Below are positions 13,121 to 17,425 of a DNA stretch of 17,425 bases, one piece after another. Source of the DNA: CAZXNF01 sp050741255 (GTDB lineage: Bacteria > Pseudomonadota > Gammaproteobacteria > Burkholderiales > SG8-41); NCBI GenBank assembly GCA_050741255.1, contig JBOIEQ010000087.1, forward strand, positions 1 through 17,425, given 5' to 3'. The translations under genes and the position numbers were made by a program. Within the stretch, counting starts at the first letter, position 1. Every line of letters begins with the position of its first letter. Under the pieces are notes generated by a model. It did not search any database. It was not told where the DNA came from and was given only the letters and a program-made list of their open reading frames with translations.

Positions 13121-14140
13121 ATGAAATTCAAGCTTCTGACTGCAAGCCTCCTGGCACTGTTCGCCAGCGCCAGTCTCGCGCAAGACAACGTGCTGAACCT
13201 GTATACCGCCCGCCACTACCAGACCGACGAGGCGTTCTATACGAATTTCACGAAGCAGACCGGCATCAGGATCAACCGCATCGAAGGCGGCGAAGACGCC
13301 TTGTTCGAGCGGATCAAGACCGAGGGCGCCAACAGCCCCGCCGACGTGTTCCTGACCGTCGACGTCGGCCGCATCTGGCAGGCCGAGCGCGCGGGCATCT
13401 TCGCGCCCGTGAAGTCGAAGCGCCTGGAGAGCCGCATTCCCGCGAACTACCGCGATCCCGACGGCCAGTGGTTCGGCTTTGCCGCCCGCGCGCGCGTCAT
13501 CGTGGTCAACAAGCTCATGGTGAAATCCGGCGAGATCAAGAACTATGAGGACCTCGCCGATCCGAAATGGAAAGGCAAGGTCTGCGTGCGCTCGAGCGGA
13601 CACCCCTACCAGCTCTCGCTCATGGCCAGCATGATCGCCAATCTGGGCGAAGCGAAGGCCCAGGAGTGGATCAAAGGCCTGTCGGACAATCTCGCACGCC
13701 AGCCCAAAGGCGGCGACACCGACCAGTTGCTGGCGGTGGCCTCCGGGGAATGCGCCGTCGCGCTGTCGAACCAGTATTACTTCGTGCGCCTCATGCGCTC
13801 GACCAGGCCCGACGACATGAAGGTGTCCGAGCGGCTGCAGCTGATCTGGCCGAACCAGGACAATCGCGGCGTCTCGATGAACATTTCCGGCGGCGGCATG
13901 CTGAAGAACGCGCCGCACAAGGAAGCCGCGGTCAAGTTCCTCGAATACCTCGCGAGCGACGAGGCGCAGGCCTATTTCGCGAACGGCAACAACGAATGGC
14001 CGGTCGTGCCGAACGTGAAATTCAACAACCCGGTTCTGGAGTCGCTCGGCAAATTCAAGTCCGATCCGCTCAACCTGGCGACGCTGGGCAAATACCAGGT
14101 GATGGGACAGAAGTTCGCAGACGTGGCCGGTTACCGCTGA
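13121..14140 (+). CDS. fbpA: Ferric-iron ABC transporter, periplasmic binding protein (FbpA/FutA type)
   Basis: A 339-residue periplasmic binding protein that delivers Fe(III) to an inner-membrane ABC transporter. The signal peptide is clear, with probable cleavage after SLA (residue 20), followed by the typical VLNLYTARHY (24-33). The iron-ligand region shows paired tyrosines Tyr219-Tyr220 (SNQYYFVR), and His32/Tyr33 are further candidate ligands. Two cysteines, 155 and 211, could form a disulfide. The ATG at 13121 is chosen for the signal peptide and an AGGAA site (13111-13115), although the frame is open far upstream. The gene is alone on its strand, with the permease on the opposite strand and a strong terminator after it. 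FutA-like is the closest description. Confidence 0.94.
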   Translation: MKFKLLTASLLALFASASLAQDNVLNLYTARHYQTDEAFYTNFTKQTGIRINRIEGGEDALFERIKTEGANSPADVFLTVDVGRIWQAERAGIFAPVKSKRLESRIPANYRDPDGQWFGFAARARVIVVNKLMVKSGEIKNYEDLADPKWKGKVCVRSSGHPYQLSLMASMIANLGEAKAQEWIKGLSDNLARQPKGGDTDQLLAVASGECAVALSNQYYFVRLMRSTRPDDMKVSERLQLIWPNQDNRGVSMNISGGGMLKNAPHKEAAVKFLEYLASDEAQAYFANGNNEWPVVPNVKFNNPVLESLGKFKSDPLNLATLGKYQVMGQKFADVAGYR

Positions 14141-14158
14141 CGCAAGCGCATTGCCCTG

Positions 14159-14187
14159 AAACGGCCCCGCGTGCGGGGCCGTTTTTT
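14159..14187 (+). terminator. Strong intrinsic terminator after the iron-binding protein gene
   Basis: ACGGCCCCG (14161-14169) pairs perfectly with CGGGGCCGT (14174-14182) around a 4-base loop, extended by A-T pairs and followed directly by six T. It lies 18 bases after the fbpA stop. On the reverse strand, from the permease side, only three T follow, so it may also act there, but less well. Confidence 0.93.
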
Positions 14188-14198
14188 ATTGCCCGCGT

Positions 14199-15875
14199 TC
14201 ACCGCCGTTCGCGCGCAATGCGCAGCGACACCACGATCAGGGGAATCAAACCGACCGCGACGATCAGCAGCGCCGGCGTCGCCGCCTCGGCCAGCCGTTC
14301 GTCCTTGGTCAGGTTGTAGGCTTCGATCGCCAGCGTATCGAAGTTGAAGGGCCGCAGCGCAAAGGTCGCCGGCAATTCCTTCATGACATCAACGAACACC
14401 AGCAACGCGGCCGTCAGCAGACTGCCCGACAGCATGGGGGCATGCACGCGCGCGAGTGTGGCGGCGGGCGTGGCGCCGAGGCTGCGCGCCGCGTCCTCCA
14501 TGGACGGCGTGATGCGGGCGAGCCCCGCGTCCATCGACTGCAGCGCGATGGCGAGAAAGCGCACGAGGTAGGCGTACACCAGGGCAACGATGGTTCCGGT
14601 CAGCAGCAGCCCCATGCGAACGCCGAACTGGGCGTGCACCCAGTCCGCGAGCAGGTTGTCGAGCCGCCCGAGCGGAAACAGGATGCCGACGGCGATGACC
14701 GCGCCGGGCATCGCGTAGCCCAGTCCCGCGGCCCGGTTCGCGAAGGCCACCAGCGGGCGCTTCGTGAGGCGTCCGGCATAGGCGAGCACCGTGGCGAAAC
14801 CGACGGTGACCGCGGCCGTCACCCCGGCGAGCGTGAAGCTGTTGAAGGCGAGCGCCCCGATGCGCGCGCTCCACTGCGCTTCAGGCTCGGTCAGCGCCAA
14901 CTTGAGCAGAATCCCGGCCGGCAGCAGAAAACCGAACACGATGGGCGCGGCGCACGCCGCACACGCGAGCGCCGCGGCAGCGCCGCGCAGGCGTTGCGGG
15001 GGCAGCGACGCGCGTGACGAAGTGTTGTGGTAACGCGCACGGCCCCGGCTCAGGCGTTCCACGAGCAGGACCAACGCGACGAATCCCAGGAGGCAGGTTG
15101 CGAGCTGCGCGGCCGCCACCTTGTCCTGCAGGGATTGCCAGGCCCGGAAGATGCCGGTGGTGAAAGTCTGTACCGCGAAATAGGAAACGGTGCCGAAATC
15201 GGCGAGCGTCTCCATCAGTGCCAGCGCCACGCCCGCCGCGATCGCGGGCCGGGCGAGCGGCAACGCCACCCGGAAAAAACTGCCCCACCGGCCGTACCCG
15301 AGCAGGCGCCCCGCTTCCAGGGCCGCGCGCGACTGGTTGAGGAACGCCGTGCGCGCGAGGAGATAGACATAGGGATAGAGTGCGAACGAGAACATGGCGA
15401 TCGCGCCGGACAGGGAGCGTATGTCCGGGAACCAGTATTCGCGGACCTGCCAGCCCGTCAGTTCGCGCAGCGCGCTCTGCACCGGGCCTGCGAACTGCAG
15501 CCAGTCGGTATAGGCGTAGGCCATGACGTAGGCCGGCATCGCGAGCGGCAGCAGCAGCGCCCACTCGAGGACCCGCTGGCCCGGGAACCGGTACGCGGTC
15601 ACCAGCCAGGCCGACAGCACCCCCATGGACGCCACCCCGGCGGTCACGCCGACCATCAGCCCCAGGGTATTGGCGATGTAGCCCGGCAGCACCGTGTGCA
15701 CGAGGTGCGACCACGAGGATTCGCCCGGCGTGAACACCTGCGACACCACAACGGCGATCGGCAGGCCGACCAGCACCGCGATCGCCAGCGCGGACCAGCC
15801 GAGCACGCCCAGGGGCGGCGCGTTGATGCGCGCCCTCCGGGGTTCCGCTGGCGCTGGTGCCGCGAGTTCGCTCAT
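14199..15875 (-). CDS. fbpB: Ferric-iron ABC transporter, fused permease (FbpB type)
   Basis: A 558-residue inner-membrane permease with about twelve hydrophobic segments and two binding-protein-dependent transport domains in one chain, as usual for FbpB/SfuB. Each half carries an EAA loop that contacts the ATPase: the first near 187-207 (EAGRLLGYGRWGSFF) and the second near 460-480 (EDAARSLGATPAATL). It moves Fe(III) handed over by the binding protein. The start MSELAAPAP lacks a good Shine-Dalgarno sequence. Unusually, it is convergent with the binding-protein gene and divergent from the ATPase gene rather than in one operon with them. Substrate is assigned from the neighbours and the upstream Fur-like motif. 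Confidence 0.94.
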   Translation of the reverse strand: MSELAAPAPAEPRRARINAPPLGVLGWSALAIAVLVGLPIAVVVSQVFTPGESSWSHLVHTVLPGYIANTLGLMVGVTAGVASMGVLSAWLVTAYRFPGQRVLEWALLLPLAMPAYVMAYAYTDWLQFAGPVQSALRELTGWQVREYWFPDIRSLSGAIAMFSFALYPYVYLLARTAFLNQSRAALEAGRLLGYGRWGSFFRVALPLARPAIAAGVALALMETLADFGTVSYFAVQTFTTGIFRAWQSLQDKVAAAQLATCLLGFVALVLLVERLSRGRARYHNTSSRASLPPQRLRGAAAALACAACAAPIVFGFLLPAGILLKLALTEPEAQWSARIGALAFNSFTLAGVTAAVTVGFATVLAYAGRLTKRPLVAFANRAAGLGYAMPGAVIAVGILFPLGRLDNLLADWVHAQFGVRMGLLLTGTIVALVYAYLVRFLAIALQSMDAGLARITPSMEDAARSLGATPAATLARVHAPMLSGSLLTAALLVFVDVMKELPATFALRPFNFDTLAIEAYNLTKDERLAEAATPALLIVAVGLIPLIVVSLRIARERR

Positions 15876-15909
15876 CTCAAGGGTTCGTCGTAGGGAACAA
15901 GGCCAGCCG

Positions 15910-15959
15910 ATTCTAACAAAAGTGATTCTTGTTACCGAATGGCGAAGGCATATTAGAAT
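15910..15959. promoter_or_regulatory. Divergent promoter region of the permease and ATPase genes with central dyad
   Basis: A dyad TAACAA (15914-15919), nine bases, TTGTTA (15929-15934) is flanked by two outward TAGAAT hexamers: minus strand 15915-15910 (toward the permease) and plus strand 15954-15959 (toward the ATPase). The stretch 15921-15936 shares 12 of 16 bases, including TTCTTGTTA, with the fbpA upstream region. One regulator, probably Fur, could control both directions. The -35 elements are weak (TTGTTA with a 19-base spacer for the ATPase). Confidence 0.5.
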
Positions 15960-15968
15960 CAGAGTGTT

Positions 15969-17045
15969 ATGGCTGACCAGCCCTTACCTGACCTGCTAGA
16001 ACTGACCGCCGTCCGCCAGACCTACGGCGGTCAGGACGTCGTGCACGACCTGTCCTTCAGTGTTCCGCGCGGGAGCATCGGCTGTCTGCTCGGCTCCTCG
16101 GGCAGCGGCAAAACCACCGTGCTGCGCTGTATCGCCGGTTTCGAGCCCATCTACGCCGGCACGATCCACCTCAACGGACAGCGGGTCTCGGCGCCGGGCA
16201 GCACCGTGCCGCCGGAAGCCCGGCGCATCGGCATGGTGTTCCAGGACTATGCGTTGTTCCCGCACCTGACGGTCGCCGACAACATCGGCTTCGGTTTGCA
16301 CCCACTGCCTGCCGCAGAGCGTGATCGGCGCGTCGCCGAACTCATCGACACCGTCGGCCTGTCCGGCACGGCCGGTCGCTACACCCACGAGTTGTCCGGC
16401 GGGCAGCAACAGCGCGTCGCCCTCGCTCGCGCGCTGGCCCCGCGCCCCGACCTGCTGCTGCTGGACGAGCCCTTCTCCAACCTCGACGTCGGCCTGCGCG
16501 AACGGCTCGCGCTCGAGGTGCGCGACATCATCAAGCAGACGCAGACGACCGCCGTGCTCGTAACGCACGACCAGAACGAGGCGTTCAACCTGGCGGATGA
16601 GGTCGGCATCATGCACCGCGGCCGCATCGAACAATGGGATGCGCCCTACAACCTCTACCATCGCCCCGCCAGCCGCTACGTAGCGGATTTCATCGGGCAG
16701 GGCCTGTTCCTGCACGGAGTGGTGGCCGACGGCCACCGCGTGCAGATTGCGCTGGGCGCGCTCCCGCTCAACGGCGCCCCGCGCTGGGCGTCAGGCACCC
16801 ACGTCGACGTGCTGCTGCGCCCCGACGATGTGCTGCATGACGACGCGAGCCCGCTGCAGGCGGAAGTGGTGCACAAGGCGTTTCGCGGCGCCGAATTCCT
16901 CTACACGCTGCAACTGGCCGGGGGCGAGCGCATCCTGTCGCTGGTGCCGTCCCATCACAACCACGCGATCGGCGAGAAGATAGGCATCCGTCTGGAAGTG
17001 GACCACGTGGTGGCGTTTCCGCGGACAGCACACGCCGGCGCCTGA
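15969..17045 (+). CDS. fbpC: Ferric-iron ABC transporter, ATP-binding protein (FbpC type)
   Basis: A 358-residue ATPase of the FbpC/PotA-like group that powers the transporter on the cytoplasmic side. Walker A is GSSGSGKT (42-49), the Q-loop glutamine is Gln92 (MVFQDYALFPH), the signature is LSGGQQQR (142-149), Walker B is DLLLLDEP (161-168) and the switch histidine is His200 (LVTHDQNEA). A C-terminal TOBE-type region follows (about 285-350). The start at ATG 15969 puts the first beta strand at normal distance. The TAGAAT at 15954-15959 would leave almost no leader. It is divergent from the permease gene, and its stop is nine bases from that of the convergent mltB. Confidence 0.95.
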   Translation: MADQPLPDLLELTAVRQTYGGQDVVHDLSFSVPRGSIGCLLGSSGSGKTTVLRCIAGFEPIYAGTIHLNGQRVSAPGSTVPPEARRIGMVFQDYALFPHLTVADNIGFGLHPLPAAERDRRVAELIDTVGLSGTAGRYTHELSGGQQQRVALARALAPRPDLLLLDEPFSNLDVGLRERLALEVRDIIKQTQTTAVLVTHDQNEAFNLADEVGIMHRGRIEQWDAPYNLYHRPASRYVADFIGQGLFLHGVVADGHRVQIALGALPLNGAPRWASGTHVDVLLRPDDVLHDDASPLQAEVVHKAFRGAEFLYTLQLAGGERILSLVPSHHNHAIGEKIGIRLEVDHVVAFPRTAHAGA

Positions 17046-17054
17046 AACGATCCG

Positions 17055-17425
17055 CTATCGGGCCGACTCGCGCTGCCGTTTCACCTCGCGCGCCAGTTCA
17101 TGCACGGACAGCGCATAGTTCACACTGCGGTTGTAGCGCGTGATCACATAGAAGTTCTCGAAGCCCGCGAGGTAACCCGGGCCGGACTCCGTCTCAACCT
17201 CGACCAGCGTCACCAATGCATCATCGGCCGCCGGCATATCGGGTGTGACGCCGAGAGCCCGCAGACGGGCGATCGCAATCTGCGGCTTGATGCCCATGCC
17301 GAGCAGCGCGCGGAACTCGGTGCCCTCCACTTCCGCCGCGGCCACCACCGGACCACCGGTGACCCAGCCGTACGCGCGGTAATAGTTCGCCACGCTGCCT
17401 ATCGCGTCCGCCGGCTGCCACAGGT
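17055..17425 (-). CDS. mltB: Membrane-bound lytic murein transglycosylase B, C-terminal part (5' end outside window)
   Basis: The frame is open to the window edge on the minus strand, so this is the last 123 or so residues of a longer protein. The block DAIGSVANYYRAYGW and the later GFENFYVITRYNRSVNYALS followed by VHELAREV are characteristic of MltB-family lytic transglycosylases, which cleave peptidoglycan glycan strands with formation of anhydro-muramic acid. The catalytic glutamate and any lipoprotein signal lie outside the window. An apparent GTG start at 17393 is internal, because the conserved family sequence continues upstream of it. Confidence 0.9.
   Translation of the reverse strand, partial: LWQPADAIGSVANYYRAYGWVTGGPVVAAAEVEGTEFRALLGMGIKPQIAIARLRALGVTPDMPAADDALVTLVEVETESGPGYLAGFENFYVITRYNRSVNYALSVHELAREVKRQRESAR

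Noticed and set aside
1..17425. Mobile elements, CRISPR arrays, tRNA/rRNA genes, attachment sites or horizontally acquired islands
   Set aside because: I looked for transposase or integrase motifs, regularly spaced repeats, tRNA-like structures and sudden composition shifts and saw none; the AT-rich spots are short intergenic control regions.

Overview
The window reads as an ordinary, gene-dense, high-GC chromosome segment from a betaproteobacterium. The best evidence is the class I polyhydroxyalkanoate (PHA) synthase, PhaB, phasin and PhaR, all of the Cupriavidus/Rhodocyclales type, together with rluD-pgeF, rimO, dinG and mltB housekeeping genes of matching GC content. I cannot name the genus. 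I see no mobile element, tRNA, rRNA, CRISPR array or phage gene, and no gene-free stretch above 300 bases.

Layout. (1) 1-1990: the 3' end of rluD overlaps pgeF, followed by a ZIP-family metal transporter with its own -10 element and a strong leader hairpin. (2) 1983-6068: PHA storage block. phaC overlaps the transporter gene, phaB has its own strong ribosome binding site, phaP lies on the opposite strand, and phaR follows divergently. PhaB makes the (R)-3-hydroxybutyryl-CoA that PhaC polymerises, the phasin coats the granule, and PhaR represses phasin until polymer appears. The ketothiolase PhaA is not here. (3) 6118-9813: rimO, a small DUF1232 membrane protein, and a DinG-type helicase. (4) 9942-12964: four envelope proteins: an unrecognised secreted four-cysteine protein, a short orphan secretin-like protein, an NlpC/P60 hydrolase and a patatin-like lipoprotein. 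(5) 13121-17045: a complete ferric-iron ABC transporter (binding protein, permease, ATPase) whose three genes sit on alternating strands and share a Fur-like upstream motif. (6) 17055-17425: the 3' part of mltB at the window edge.

I did not find a clearly new biological system. The most unusual features are organisational. Ten consecutive genes from about 7.5 kb to the end strictly alternate strand, with convergent stops that overlap or nearly touch. The iron transporter is broken into three oppositely oriented transcription units that still share a motif. A GCAATRC word recurs upstream of phaB, phaP and phaR and may be the PhaR site. A long AT-rich dyad sits between the secretin-like and NlpC genes. 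All regulatory calls come from reading by eye.
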